A DNA stretch of 64,000 bases from Armigeres subalbatus (GCF_024139115.2 NC_085140.1:105598988-105662987), one strand, 5' to 3'. Shown: positions 44,401 through 53,647, numbered from the stretch's first letter. Notes: generated by a model from the sequence alone, not told the origin. Numbers and translations: made by a program.

Positions 44401-45718
44401 CACCGTCTAATGTTATGATAGAAAATTTACACTAGTAGACGACAGATGGCTCTGCCAAAAGTTTCTCGAATTTCCTATATTCGAATTTTGACTTTCGGAC
44501 AATTTCATAGTACTATGAAACTGAACGAAGAGCATACTTACGCCTAAATGCGTGCAACACGAGCATCTTTATAGTACGATGAAACTCTTAATGGGAGCAA
44601 GCCATGGATAAACTTTAAAAATATTCATAGATGCAAGGCATTTTTCATAACACATTATTGTTCTATGTGACTATGTCTCATCACTATTTTAATATTATCT
44701 ATTTTTTGCAATTTGCAATTATTATGAAATTCAATAGTGATCAACAGCGTTTTAGTCTCTGGCGGATGCAACTTGTTGCAAGAAAATCGGTTAAGAGTTT
44801 CTATGTGAAAATTTGGCTAATGTTTTTTATGGCATTTTGTGCACACACACACACATACGCACACACGGACAGACAGACATTTGTTCAGTTCATCGAGCTG
44901 AGTCGAATGGTATATAACACTATGGGTCTCCGGGACTTTTATCAAAAGTTCGAATTTGGAGTGAAATGATAGCCTTTCGGTACAACTTAGTTGTACGAGA
45001 AAGGCAAAAATACCGTATGCACCAAATTACAACACACATGTTTTCCATTTTTCTGTAAAGAGCTCGATGAGGAAATTAGCGTATACGTCTCTTTTTTAGA
45101 TTACGGCAGTATATTCGTATTTTAGGGTTACCATCGTAACGCAATATCCAGTTGCTACTTCAGCGTTGCTCTCAGAGTGTAAAAATGGTAACAAATAAAC
45201 AAAGAAACAACTATATATTTAAAGATCTAGGACGAAAGGCTCACCGGAAAGTCAATGGGAAATTTCTCCACCCGTAGTGCCTGTTGGGTTGCATTGGACA
45301 AACGCTTGACCAACCGCTTGCAGTTCTCCATACACACACCACGGTCCAACAAGGCATGATTGTAGTGCCTCTTCCAGTTTTTAGAAAAGCCCTGTCAAAG
45401 AAAAAATCACCCATTTCTCACTCACTGCCACTACTCGGTACCGATTAGAGTTAAGCAACCGACCTCAATCAACTGCCACAGTTCGGAACTGTTGTCCGGC
45501 CTTAGAACGACGCGTACCAAGCAGTACGCAGCAATTTGACCCGCCGGGGCCTCTTCCATGCATTGGTCATAGTCATCTGCTTCGGTTATCCGCGGCATGC
45601 GGTGGTACTGAGAGGCTGCGGGAGACACAAAAAAGTGGATGATAAAAAAATTAATAGTGATGTAGTTGGCACTTGAGATGACCATTAACGATGCCATATG
45701 AAACAGAGTTCCCTTCAT
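27871..45718 (-). CDS. Gene A: NRF-6-like membrane acyltransferase (acyltransferase-3 family), complete, ten coding exons
   Basis: Exons in coding order are 45464-45718, 45245-45391, 29883-30045, 29685-29816, 29433-29626, 29026-29367, 28768-28966, 28235-28713, 28060-28165 and 27871-27977. They sum to 2124 nt (707 aa plus stop), the usual length for the family, with GT-AG introns and consistent phases. An N-terminal hydrophobic segment leads to an NRF domain (about 45-188) with six cysteines, and a multipass acyltransferase-3 domain covers about 190-675. The likely role is membrane-bound acyl transfer or lipid and small-molecule handling in an epithelium, by analogy with NRF-6; substrate unknown. 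The exon 7/8 join can be drawn in two in-frame ways. Exon 1 may contain a micro-intron (see findings). Confidence 0.88.
30046..31534. other. Intron 2 of gene A, distal part (intron spans 30046-45244)
   Basis: Largely AT-rich. ATCATGA words recur at 30575-30660 and 30870-30905. At about 30720-30825, AACGGCTGAGAAGTAGC and GAGTTCAAGCCC followed by T7 resemble the A and B boxes of a tRNA-derived SINE, but this is weak. Confidence 0.35.
31635..33575. mobile_element. Foldback-type element G1, 1.9 kb, with inverted arrays of CATTTGGCATAACGG repeats
   Basis: The left array (about 31645-31805) and right array (about 33418-33567, reverse complement) use 15-16-bp units of the type GGTCATTTGGCATAAC. The target is a SINE: TTATTAAC at 31627-31634 and TCATTAAC at 33576-33583, an 8-bp duplication with one mismatch; intact SINE copies have TTATTAAC there. 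The leaders are GGGAGCGGGC and CGGGTCTGGGT, each followed by CATTTGG. Similarity of the two ends extends about 170 bp inwards. The core is a 52-bp minisatellite, with no coding capacity. Confidence 0.88.
31910..33270 (+). repeat. 52-bp minisatellite, about 24 units, core of element G1
   Basis: Units read TAAAAGTAGGCGCTTGCCCG then GATTATGGCAATGGTGGATG and TGATCCCTTCTT. TAAAAGTA starts at 31989, 32041 and 32093, giving a period of 52. Units diverge by point changes, and a non-repeat stretch lies at about 33010-33130. Since 52 is not a multiple of 3 no protein repeat results. Confidence 0.92.
33789..35050. other. Intron 2 of gene A, unrecognised DNA
   Basis: Mostly AT-rich. A distinctly GC-richer block at 34430-34800 (many CG dinucleotides, TTGCATCGATCGTAACCGAT) stands out and could be an old LTR or a regulatory island. 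No gene is seen. Confidence 0.35.
35080..35600 (+). repeat. Purine repeat block of GAAGTGA(GA)AGTGAAAA type
   Basis: Degenerate 7-mers AAGTGAG, AAGTGAA and AAGTAAG repeat for about 0.5 kb with almost no pyrimidine except T. A short piece of the same repeat lies at 37800-37860 inside element G2. Long reverse-strand frames (Leu/Ser/Phe/Thr) are artefacts. Confidence 0.9.
35690..36043. mobile_element. 354-bp inverted-repeat MITE
   Basis: Arms starting CGATCATTTAGTAGTTTG (35690) and ending in its reverse complement (36043) pair over most of the element with scattered mismatches, around a centre near 35865. No target duplication is clear. Confidence 0.8.
36044..36713. other. Unrecognised intronic DNA
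   Basis: No open frame or repeat of note. Confidence 0.4.
36724..37003 (+). mobile_element. tRNA-derived SINE (family S1), full-length copy
   Basis: It starts GCCCTCCTTAGCCGTGCGGT (box A region) and has GGTTCGATTCCCGGTGCCGG (box B). The body contains ACTTCCCTGGGCATAGAAGT and the end is (GAA)4. GGTTACTTGG is duplicated at 36714-36723 and 37004-37013. Box sequences indicate polymerase III transcription. Confidence 0.92.
37031..37643. mobile_element. 613-bp hAT-type MITE filled with ATTAATCAT words
   Basis: Ends are CAGAGCATTAGTGA and, reversed, CAGAGCGTTAATGA. CTTCACAG flanks it at 37023-37030 and 37644-37651, a perfect 8-bp duplication. The interior is a degenerate TTAATCATTAATCA repeat. The plan resembles the MITE at 7819-8000, but the end sequences differ. 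Confidence 0.85.
37666..39117. mobile_element. Foldback-type element G2, 1.45 kb, with inverted arrays of CATTTGGCCGAATGC repeats
   Basis: The left array (37676-37768) and right array (about 39020-39107, reverse complement) use units such as GCCATTTGGCCGAAT. TGTTGATC flanks both sides perfectly (37658-37665 and 39118-39125). The leaders are GGTGTCAGGC and GGTTTAGGGT, each followed by CATTTGG. GAATAGTT follows the array on both inner sides. The core is a pyrimidine repeat. Confidence 0.88.
37890..38990 (+). repeat. 1.1-kb polypyrimidine tract of CTTCCTTCTTCC repeats, core of element G2
   Basis: Nearly pure C/T on the plus strand with scattered A and rare G. A 357-codon frame rich in Phe, Leu and Ser runs through it and is an artefact of composition. 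Confidence 0.95.
39126..39546. other. Unrecognised intronic DNA
   Basis: No feature is recognised apart from scattered short frames. Confidence 0.4.
39547..39566 (-). other. T20 tract: probable poly(A) tail of a minus-strand retroposon
   Basis: Read on the minus strand, GCATTCTCCCTTGT is followed by A20. The retroposon body would extend to higher coordinates and may include the tandem repeat at 39878-41210. Its 5' end and family are unknown. Confidence 0.45.
39878..41210. repeat. 589-bp tandem repeat with nested 247-bp subunit, GC-rich
   Basis: CGATAGCGGTATGTAGGGAC starts near 40158, 40747 and 40994, giving steps of 589 and 247 bp. The block CATGTGCACAACTGTA lies near 40024 and 40613 (589 apart). 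Copies are almost identical, so the expansion looks recent. CTGCCATGCCTCGAGGTGTC marks each subunit. The block is much more GC-rich than its surroundings. Repeating open frames follow the period and show no known domain. Confidence 0.88.
41420..41476 (+). repeat. (GT)n microsatellite
   Basis: About 28 uninterrupted GT units, between CTGCCCCAAG and ATGTACAAACTAACCCC. Confidence 0.97.
41650..43640. other. AT-rich intronic DNA, 2 kb, no gene recognised
   Basis: A short frame at 42272-42487 has no recognisable motif. An A-rich tract at 43230-43245 and AAAAATTATGTAGGT (also at 39525) suggest small dispersed repeats. Confidence 0.35.
43690..44125 (+). pseudogene. LINE reverse-transcriptase fragment
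   Basis: Readable segments are FLYDISRRLSGGKMNASMPVKD, then TAPGVDRISAAMLKAD and VPKKGNLAVCDNWRGIILL, in more than one frame with stops. These are the region before and at RT motifs 1-2 of the LINE group also found at 47800-52535. Both ends are truncated. Confidence 0.7.
44283..45008. mobile_element. Element of the CCTTTCTCG...CGAGAAAGG family
   Basis: It starts AACCCAGAATAATCCACCTA followed by GCGCCTTTCTCGCG. It ends with a (CA)n stretch near 44840, TATAACACTATGGGTCTCCG near 44911, and TTGTACGAGAAAGGCAAAA. The same head and tail bound the big array at 57351-61725. GCCTTTCTCG and CGAGAAAGGC are inverted ends. Confidence 0.7.
45085..45110. repeat. Solitary end of the MITE family seen at 618-760
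   Basis: TTTTTTAGATTACGGCAG with an upstream TACGTC matches the right end of that MITE with few mismatches. No partner end was found nearby. Confidence 0.5.
45245..45718 (-). CDS. Gene A, exons 1-2: N-terminal segment and first four NRF cysteines
   Basis: Exon 1 (45464-45718) starts at ATG 45718 (MKGTLFHMASLMVISS). It runs through a hydrophobic stretch and YDQCMEEAPAGQIAAYCLVRV to a donor GTCGGT after WQLIE. Exon 2 (45245-45391) encodes NHALLDRGVCMENCKRLVKR and ends before GTGAGC. Just upstream of the ATG a minus-strand TTAATTTCAG (ending 45724) looks like a splice acceptor, so a 5' UTR intron is likely. The strong acceptor TCTCCCGCAG inside exon 1 is discussed under findings. Confidence 0.85.
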
Positions 45719-47002
45719 CCTAACTGAAATTAAGTTTCTTTTTCATTGGACGGATACGTTGCAACTATAAATCATCATAATTTGTTGTTGTTGAAATTCT
45801 ACATTTTCTACTTGACAATTGAAACGGTGCATATTCTATTTCTGCTTCAAAACATGTCCAGTTCATATTTAATTCTTAGGTTACAAATATTCTACTTCTA
45901 ATTCTATCTACTATATTAACCTTCGTGTACAAACAGATACGTATATGTATACGCATTTAGTTTCCAATTTCGGAAATTCTTCAGATTTTTGTTATCGACA
46001 CTTTAGGTTTTCAAGAAAGAAACGAAAAATCTGTTTATACAAAAAGTTCATATAGTGAAAGTACATAGAAGAAGAATGTTTGTAACTTTATAATGTTAAG
46101 GCATTCGAGAATAATTTGTTTCATATTTATCATTTCTAAATCACATTATCACTTATTATCATCATTATTATCATGTTTAAAATTAATTCATGCTATGTTT
46201 ATTTGTTGAAAGAACTAACAAAAACTTATCCATTTACAAAAAAAATAATCTGTATTTTGTTATTGCAGTATTTAGAAAGAAGTTACTATGTTACGTTTCC
46301 AAAAAAACATGGACTGAATAGGGTAAACAATTTAGGGATTCAAATGCAAGAGAATAATTGTTACTAATGTTACATAGCGAACGAACGATTGGTAAGTCTA
46401 GGTTGTTCCATGTGCTACAATACCCATTTATAGAAATTTGGATTTATTATGATGTCACGAAAGATATTCCACATTTAACTCACTCTCAATGAATTCTCCA
46501 TTTATTGTGATAGGTAAGATAGCAATCACGAAGGACATATAACAGAGCAGGGACATCCTTAATCACTCAATTGCATGCTGTTCTAGTCCACGCTGTACTA
46601 AGAACTAAAACAACGTTCCGCTGTAAGCCACAAAACCATACTGATCCATATGCGTTGGTTGCGAATGTAGATTCTTAATGTAGAACTATAAAACAACATC
46701 ATAATCTTAAGTATATACTTACATAAGAAAAAAGTATTACACATCATGCAAAAAAGTTTATGCTATCAGAGAGGCTGAGACATCAGACTATGGTAAGTAG
46801 TGCTTCGTTTAATTCGCTGTAAAGTTCTAGAAAACGGAAAATAACATCTGGTCACTTTATCATAATTACTGTTCAAAACAACAGTCCTATATAAGATGAG
46901 TACCGCCATGTTTCACGTTTGACAGGTCAACTGCTCATTTGTATGAAACTGCCAGATGATTATGTTCCAATCCTGATACTTGACGGCACTGATATTATAG
47001 TC
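45719..47002. other. Upstream of gene A; AT-rich, no gene recognised
   Basis: Presumably this holds the 5' UTR intron and promoter of gene A. No TATA box was assigned. Short frames such as 46173-46367 lack recognisable motifs. Confidence 0.35.
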
Positions 47003-47025
47003 ACTGTATTCAAAACTAGTTTAGC

Positions 47026-47464
47026 ATTAGCATTGAGCAATTTGCACAAATTCGTAGGTGGTACAAGCCAAGACTATTGTATGAGAGTAGCATCACTTTC
47101 ATCCGTTACCACAGATAATGATTTGGGACTAACCACTATCTCTTTAATGGAAGCAATGCACTCTCCAATAGTCCAGATCGGTCCTGGCCACGTCCATGCC
47201 AATGCTGAGGAAGGGGAAGGATAGTTAGTTGGGCACCTACTTAAGAAAGATGCAGAGAAGTCTACGACCTCTTATAGATGACACGGGAGTTTATGGGATT
47301 GTGTGGAAGATTATAACACTTGGAATCGTTTTGGTAAAACGTGAAACGCAGAAAGAACTAAGATAAAAATAACAAAGTAGGAAAGGGACGGGCCTTGAAT
47401 TGAACCCACGACCTCCTGCATATAAGGCAGGAGCGATAGCCACTAGACCACCGAGATCGTCCTT
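47026..47464 (-). mobile_element. tRNA-derived SINE (family S2), 439 bp, full-length
   Basis: On the minus strand it begins AAGGACGATCTCGGTGGTCT and AGTGGCTA (box A), then GTCGTGGGTTCAATTCAAGG (box B), then a long unique body. A 23-bp direct repeat with one mismatch flanks it (47003-47025 and 47465-47487). Structure and length resemble the Aedes Feilai SINE, but the name is not verified. Confidence 0.82.
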
Positions 47465-47487
47465 ACTGTATTTAAAACTAGTTTAGC

Positions 47488-47799
47488 CGACAAAATTCAG
47501 GAGATCGTCCATGAATAACGTCAGTTAATGGAACTTTCCCCTTGATTCAAACGTTTCTCCCATTCATTGGAGCTGGAAATTGAAACCACGTAAGAAAAGT
47601 AAAACATTACTATTAGAAGAATTTGCATAAGTTACTGTCCTTTTATAGAAGTCTTTTTGAACCTAATTTTATTTCAAAATGATTTATCCGCTTTTGTAAA
47701 AAAAATCAATCCACGATTTGGCGAATCTTATAGCACTCCACGGCAAATGCTGGGTGAAGCGTACCATTGGTACTTCGCGTACCTGAAGAAATAAAATAT
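47488..47799. other. Unrecognised DNA before the LINE
   Basis: Nothing coding is seen. The LINE 5' end may begin slightly earlier than annotated. Confidence 0.35.
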
Positions 47800-48239
47800 A
47801 CTCCATCTCGTGGTCCTTAGCCTTTTACCCAGCAACTACTATCCCTACCTCCCCGTGGTGCTGGCCGGGATGCGAGCAACCTTAGGGAAGATCGGGTAAC
47901 CAACCCCGGTGGGAACTATGGTCGTATGCTGACAGGGAAGGGGGGTTTGCTCCTCTCCGGAGGTGCAAATCTTACTGAGCGTCTGTTCTCCATGTCAGGA
48001 TCGGCTCACAACAGCGACTGTTCCCCATGTTGGGGGCGGCTGATCATCGTCCGAGTGCCAGCGAGGGACTCTAAGTGAAAATGTGCACCATGGTCCACCG
48101 CGAATAAGGAGGAATGGTCCTCCGGAAATTTAGGAGGCTTGGTGTCAGGCCCTGCCAGCCAGCCTTTAAATAACATACGCAACGAACAATCAACAAGAGA
48201 GTACGGACCGGAACCATCGGCGAAGACCACTGCGACCAC

Positions 48240-48780
48240 TTTGAAACTCGGATCGTGGAACTGCAAATCTCTCAACTTCATTGGGAGCACACGCATACTC
48301 GTTTCGTGGATTCGGCATCGTAGCGCTGCAAGAGGTTTGTTGGAAGGGATCAATGGTGCGAACGTTTAGAGGTAATTATACCATCTACCAGAGCTGCGGC
48401 AACACACACGAGCTGGGAACAGCTTTCATAGTGATGGGCGATATGCAAAGGCGCGTGATCGGGTGGTGGCCGATCAATGAAAGAATGTGCAGGTTGAGGA
48501 TCAAGGGCCGGTTCTTCAACTTCAGCATAATCAACGTCCATAGCCCACACAGACAGATGCAGATAGAATCATAAATCGACCTCGTTCTGATTGATGGACG
48601 GCACTTCTCCGACATTATCGCCGTCAGGACATATCGTGGCGCTAACATCGACTCTGACCACTATCTGGTGATGGTTAAACTGCGCCCAAAACTATCCGTC
48701 ATCAACAATGTTTGGTACCGACGACCGCCGCGGTACGACCTAGAGCGACTAAAGCAACCTGATGAATCAACAACACTAAA
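48240..48780 (+). pseudogene. LINE endonuclease domain remnant
   Basis: Readable segments are LGSWNCKSLNF, GIVALQEVCWKGS, GTAFIVMGDMQRRVIGW, RLRIKGRFFNFSIINVHSPH, then VLIDGRHFSDIIAVRTYRGA and IDSDHYLVMVKL. The SDH triad motif of apurinic-type endonucleases is present. The middle of the domain is deleted between HSPH and IDGRHF, and frames change twice. Confidence 0.78.
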
Positions 48781-48860
48781 TTAGTAGGGCGTTCACCAAA
48801 CCAAATCGGGTTGTGAATTCACGATAAACAAGTAAACTTTATTTCCAACCATATGTTGAG

Positions 48861-49130
48861 ATAAGAAAATTATTTTGAGCTTTTTAGTGGAATGTCTTCA
48901 CTTGTCATAAGACGAGTTTATACAATCCCATTGAATTCCACCACTTAATTGTATCTCGACAGATACGTATTTCGACCTCAACAGTAAGGCCGTCTTCAGT
49001 GTCTTGTACGAGTCGAGTCAAGTACAAGACACTGAAGGCGGCCTTACTGTTGAGGTTGAAATACGTATCTGTCGAGATACAATTAAGTGGTGGAATTCAA
49101 TGGGATTGTATAAACTCGTCTTATGACAAG
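48861..49130 (+). mobile_element. Foldback element family F, copy 3
   Basis: It is complete: the one-sided extension ATAAGAAAATTATTTTGAGC, then a hairpin of two arms of about 110 bp (48901-49010, 49021-49130) ending CTTATGACAAG. CATATGTTGAG is duplicated perfectly at 48850-48860 and 49131-49141 (11 bp). Confidence 0.9.
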
Positions 49131-49339
49131 CATATGTTGAGGTTGATTAGCTCAAAATAATCAAAAAATAACAAAATAATAGTTGAAACATGTGTATTTA
49201 TGATAATTGAAATAGCCCTTAGCTAATGTTACGCGCGATTTTTTGGAATAAGAAGTCTCTTGCTCGATTGGAATGACACTGATAGTAAATTTGGAATTCC
49301 AATTGAAACATTTCCTGTCTTTGTTCATAGTGTCTTTAC

Positions 49340-50403
49340 GTCGGGTATGTGGGACGAAGTCTACGGAACGAATGGTTCGACGAAGAGGGCAGACAGATTC
49401 TGGAGGAGAAGGACGCAGCGCGGACGGTCGCGCTGCAGCAAGGTACCCGGCAGAACGTGGAACGTTATAGACGAAAGCGGAGACAGCAGACACGCCTTTT
49501 TCAGGAGAAGAAACGCCGCCTGGAAGAAGGAGATGGAACAGCTGATGCCAAGATGGGCCCGGAGAGGAGTGAAAGGAAGGGGTTATATGCCCCATCTACA
49601 ATGACGACAAGGCGACAAGCTGGAAAGTGAGAACTTTCGAGTGATCATCATCTTTAATACCGCCCAAAAAGTGATATACCAGATCATCTTCCGTCGTCTG
49701 TCACCATTAGTAAATGAGCTCGTGGGATGTTATCAAGCCGGCTTCGTTGACGGCCGCTCGACAACCTACCAGATTTTTACTGTACAGCAAATCCTTCAAA
49801 AATGCCGTGAATACCAGGTCCCAACGCACCATCTGTTCATTGATTTCAAGGCGGCATACGATAGTATAGACCGCGTAGAGCTATGGAAAATTATGGACGA
49901 GAACAGCTTCCCTGGGAAGCTTACCAGACTGATCAAAGCAACGGTGGATGGTGTGCAAAACTGTGTGAAGATTTCGGGCGAACACTCCAGTTCGTTCGAA
50001 TCGCGCCGGGGACTAAGACAAGGTGATGGGCTTTCGTGCCTGTTGTTCAACATTGCGCTAGAAGGTGTCATGCGGAGAGCCGGGTGTAACAGCCGGGGTA
50101 CGATTTTCAACAGATCCAGTCAATTTATTTGCTTCGCGGATGACATGGACATTGTCGGCTGAACATTTGCAAAGGTGGCAGAACTGTACACCCACCTGAA
50201 ACGTGAAGCAACAAAAGTTGGACTGGTGGTGAATGCATCGAAGACAAAGTACATGCTAGTTGGCGAAACCTAGCGCGACAGGGTCCGCCTGGGAAGCAAT
50301 GTTACGATAGGCGTGGATACCTTCGAGGTAGTCGAATAATTTGTCTACCTTGGATCCTTGCTAACGGCTGACAACAACGTTAGTCGTGAAAAACGAAGGC
50401 GCA
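49340..50403 (+). pseudogene. LINE linker and reverse-transcriptase core
   Basis: The linker has LEEKDAARTVALQQGTRQNV. The RT has GCYQAGFVDGRSTTYQIFTV, THHLFIDFKAAYDSIDRVEL (catalytic Asp), SRRGLRQGDGLSCLLFNIAL and ICFADDMDIVG (catalytic pair). A TGA follows at 50161, after which the sense continues (KVGLVVNASKTKYMLVGET, VYLGSLLTADNNVSRE) to an abrupt break at about 50403. The RT core itself is the best-preserved part. Confidence 0.82.
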
Positions 50404-52087
50404 TCATCTAGAACATTGAAACATTAAATGTAATTATTCTCATAATACACGGCAGACTGTGATGGGCTGGATACAAATCCCATGCGTATGACAAAAGAGC
50501 ATCAAGAACAGTTAAAATAGAGATAGTAGATAACACGAAAAGTGTCGTAGGCTTCGTGGTAGGCCGTGTACACGATAGCTTATGCAGCTATATGATACTC
50601 CATTTGGCGTAGGCTCACCAAGAGGAGGCAACTCATTATCTATCAAGTATCAAGCAAATAAATATGAAAAAAAAAACAATATACTCTTGAGGGTTACGAA
50701 AATACTCTAGGCTTCATTTGAAATTATTTCATAAAAAGTAAAATTTTGATATTAATTAAAATCCAATATGTGAATACAAGAAGCTAAAATGTCTGTACCT
50801 AAGGACATCTTTCGATAATTATTGGTATGTACCTAGGCGAAATAAATAAACAGAACATTTATGAATGTCTATCTGAGTGCATAGTGAGCTATGATTGCGA
50901 AGGTAAATCGTGTGAAGTGTTTGTACTTATTATTTGGTGAATCATGAATTATAGGCAACTCATTGAAGTATTTAGAGCTCACGAGGGACGTCAGGTAGAT
51001 CGCGTTGAAAAAGCTTTGGAATATATCTGCCAAAGCTTCGCTGTGGATAAACAAAAAAGAGTCAACTCCATACAAAATTGAAAAATCTGCATTTGAAATT
51101 TGAAAAAAAAATGGCAGGCCACATCCTGGTCCAAACCTTACTTTGACTCATAGAATGAGGAATGGCTTGACACAGAATTTGAATTAGAAGAATTTTATCA
51201 TGCTGAGCCTACAACAGAAGTGATACGAGTATGGTGAAAGTGATAGGCCATATTTTAAAAAACCGAGATCACGCTTCCAGAATGTACACTACTCTAAGTG
51301 ATTCTCATGGAATGATGTCCGATGCAGAAACTTGCTATGAACTCGTCGGATCCTTTGATAAGCTCCCTCAACTTAGGTAAGCGACTTCAAAATAAATCTA
51401 ATCTGGAATATCCAGAAGATGTTCAAAGTTTTTTAGTGACTGAAACTTCTTGCAATACAACAGATTCGAGTACAGAAAAATATACCATAGCAGATATTTT
51501 AATCGATCTTGAAGAAATAAATGATGATTTTGTTGAGGATGTTCATGTACATAATGAATAAATAAATGTTGTTGCAGTATACTTATATATCTTGAAGCTT
51601 TTATTGCATGGAGTTCGTTTAGCTTTAATAGAGTTTTATATTGTATTCCCTTTACTTGTTTTACGGGTTAAGAGCCTGAACCAATCTGAAAAATCCTACA
51701 AAGACAACCTGTTACGTATGTAGATGCAATGGCCTGTATTTGACGGAGTCCTTGTGCAACTTAGAACATCTGTACAACTCAATTCACATAAAAACAGTAT
51801 ACAATTTTCTAGTTTGAACTCTACAGGTCTGCGCTGGAATAAAATACACATCTATAGACTGCTGTGTACATGAGACATTCGTAGATAAAAGGGATATATT
51901 CCATAGCGATCAAAGGTCTGTATTCCAGGGAGTTTGGAGACCTTAGAAGTAATAACGACCTGCAAAACAAGTATTTCACATCTTTTAGACAATAATCTAC
52001 GATATAAGTGTGAAATATTGCAGAAATGAAATGAAAATATTTTCGGCCACCTACTTGTATGGAGCCGCCCCATAGTGCATCTGTGGA
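50404..52087. mobile_element. 1.7-kb insertion inside the LINE, unidentified
   Basis: The LINE reading stops at REKRRRII (50403) and resumes with RAYYGLQKKLRSKK at 52088, so the DNA between is foreign. It contains an acidic 79-codon frame at 51322-51561 (EDVQSFLVTE, DILIDLEEINDDFVEDVHVH) that I cannot identify, and no clear inverted ends. Confidence 0.55.
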
Positions 52088-52500
52088 AGTCGGGCCTACT
52101 ACGGGCTCCAGAAGAAACTGCGGTCGAAAAAGATTCGCCACCGCACCAAATGTGTCATGTACAAGACGCTTATAAGACCGGTTGTCCTCTACGGACATGA
52201 AACATGGACAATGCTCGAGGAGGACTTGCAGGCGGTGTGCAAGAAGACGGTGTGTGGCGGCGAAGAATGAACCATGAGCTCGCCCAACTCTACGGCTAAC
52301 CCAGTATCCAGAAGGTAGCTAAAGCCGGAAGGGTACGATGGGCAGGACATGTTGCAAGAATACAGCAACCCTGCATCCGGCAGGTACGAGACGGCGTGGA
52401 GCGCAGCGAGCGAGATGGGCAGACCAGGTGCAAAACGACTTGGCGACCGTGGGGCCTCGAACCGTGTATTGTGGCGTCAAATTGTTGATTCAGTGTTATC
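52088..52500 (+). pseudogene. C-terminal part of the LINE ORF2 after the insertion
   Basis: Readable segments are TKCVMYKTLIRPVVLYGHET, WRRRMNHELAQLYG, GRVRWAGHV and PAGTRRRGAQRARWADQVQN, with frameshifts. They match the minus-strand fragment at 7365-8130 closely. Confidence 0.8.
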
Positions 52501-52715
52501 TGTTTAGATGGAAATTAAATAAATGAAATGAATGCATTAGGAAAATTTTGATGTCCATCAAACTATTTGTTTTACGCGATGCAGAGAATACATTATTTGA
52601 AAACTTACTCAACCTACCAAGTTTTTTTGATAGAAGGGCTGTAGACCGTTAGTGTTATATACCAATAGATCTAACCATTATTTTTGATTTGGCGATTTGA
52701 AAACATGGAGATTCA

Positions 52716-52812
52716 AGTACGAGTCTCTGAAGGCGGCCTTAAAGTTGAGGTCGAATTACGTATCTGTTAAGATTACAAAGTGGTAACTAATACTAAACTT
52801 AACTTGTGACAG
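52716..52812. repeat. Remnant of foldback family F (one arm)
   Basis: GTCTCTGAAGGCGGCC, GTTGAGGTCGAATTACGTAT and ACTTGTGACAGG match the right arm of the F elements, with decay. Confidence 0.65.
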
Positions 52813-53635
52813 GCAGCAGATAACATGTTTGGACATCAGCTGCCATCGGTGTTGTAACGCAATTCAGCATATTAAACTAGAAATTGACTGGCACATTTTA
52901 AACTAATTTCCCCTACACGCACGTTGGAGAGCAATTGTGGGGTTTGCATTTTTCGAACTGGATGGAAGTGCACCAGAGCATTGAGTTTGGCCTAAAACTA
53001 AAGTCACGAGCTGAACTATAAGTACTAACTCTTGAATTCTCGTGGAAAAAGTGATTTTTTGAGCAAAACACAACTTTGTGGTACGAGACAGATAAAAACA
53101 ACACCCACGGGAAAGTTTCTTCCGATCCATCCCCGAATCACACTTTTCCCACAAATTCCTATGTAACAATTGAACATGCGCACTGTTGTACTACATACAC
53201 CAGTCCGTTAATGTGCTTAACACGAAAAAGGTTGAAATTGACATGATGTTTCTTGTGAAATAAGAAGGGAATTTGCTATTCTCACATGACATTTGATATA
53301 TCTTAATACACCTTATTGCTACTTCTCCAGTTAGCGTTGCGAGCAGAGGCATGGAATCGCCATTTCGGATGTCTGTGAATATTTTGGGTGGGAAAGATTC
53401 TCGATTCCATGGACATAGTGTATCCATTGTGCTTGCGTTGGTTATGCATAAAGAACTGTTTAAGTTAATGACTCGTTTTAATTTAAAAAATAGTATTTTT
53501 TCATGTAATAGTAATAGCATTTCATGTATTATTATTAATTAAATAGCGAAGCAGTTTATTTTATGTTTGTTTAACGTATCCTTTCATATTTAATCATTGC
53601 TTTCTCTACGATTTTTTGCTAAAAGTTTTTGAATT
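52813..53635. other. Unrecognised DNA
   Basis: Short frames on both strands (for example 53191-53520 minus) show no known motif. Confidence 0.35.
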
Positions 53636-53647
53636 AGATATGGTCGA

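Larger units (their letters stand above)
47800..52535 (+). mobile_element. RTE-like LINE, interrupted and decayed
   Basis: A 5' leader rich in GC (ACCTCCCCGTGGTGCTGG) leads to an endonuclease, linker and reverse transcriptase spread over 48240-52500. It ends with the simple tail AAATAAATGAAATGAATG. Two insertions break it: one at about 48785-49340 that contains foldback copy F3, and one at about 50404-52087. Several stops lie in both ORF regions. The same family gives the fragments at 7365-8130 and probably 43690-44125. Clade assignment is tentative. Confidence 0.75.

Noticed and set aside
46919..47224. 101-codon open frame upstream of gene A
   Set aside because: More than half of it lies within SINE S2 read in the wrong direction, and no domain is seen.
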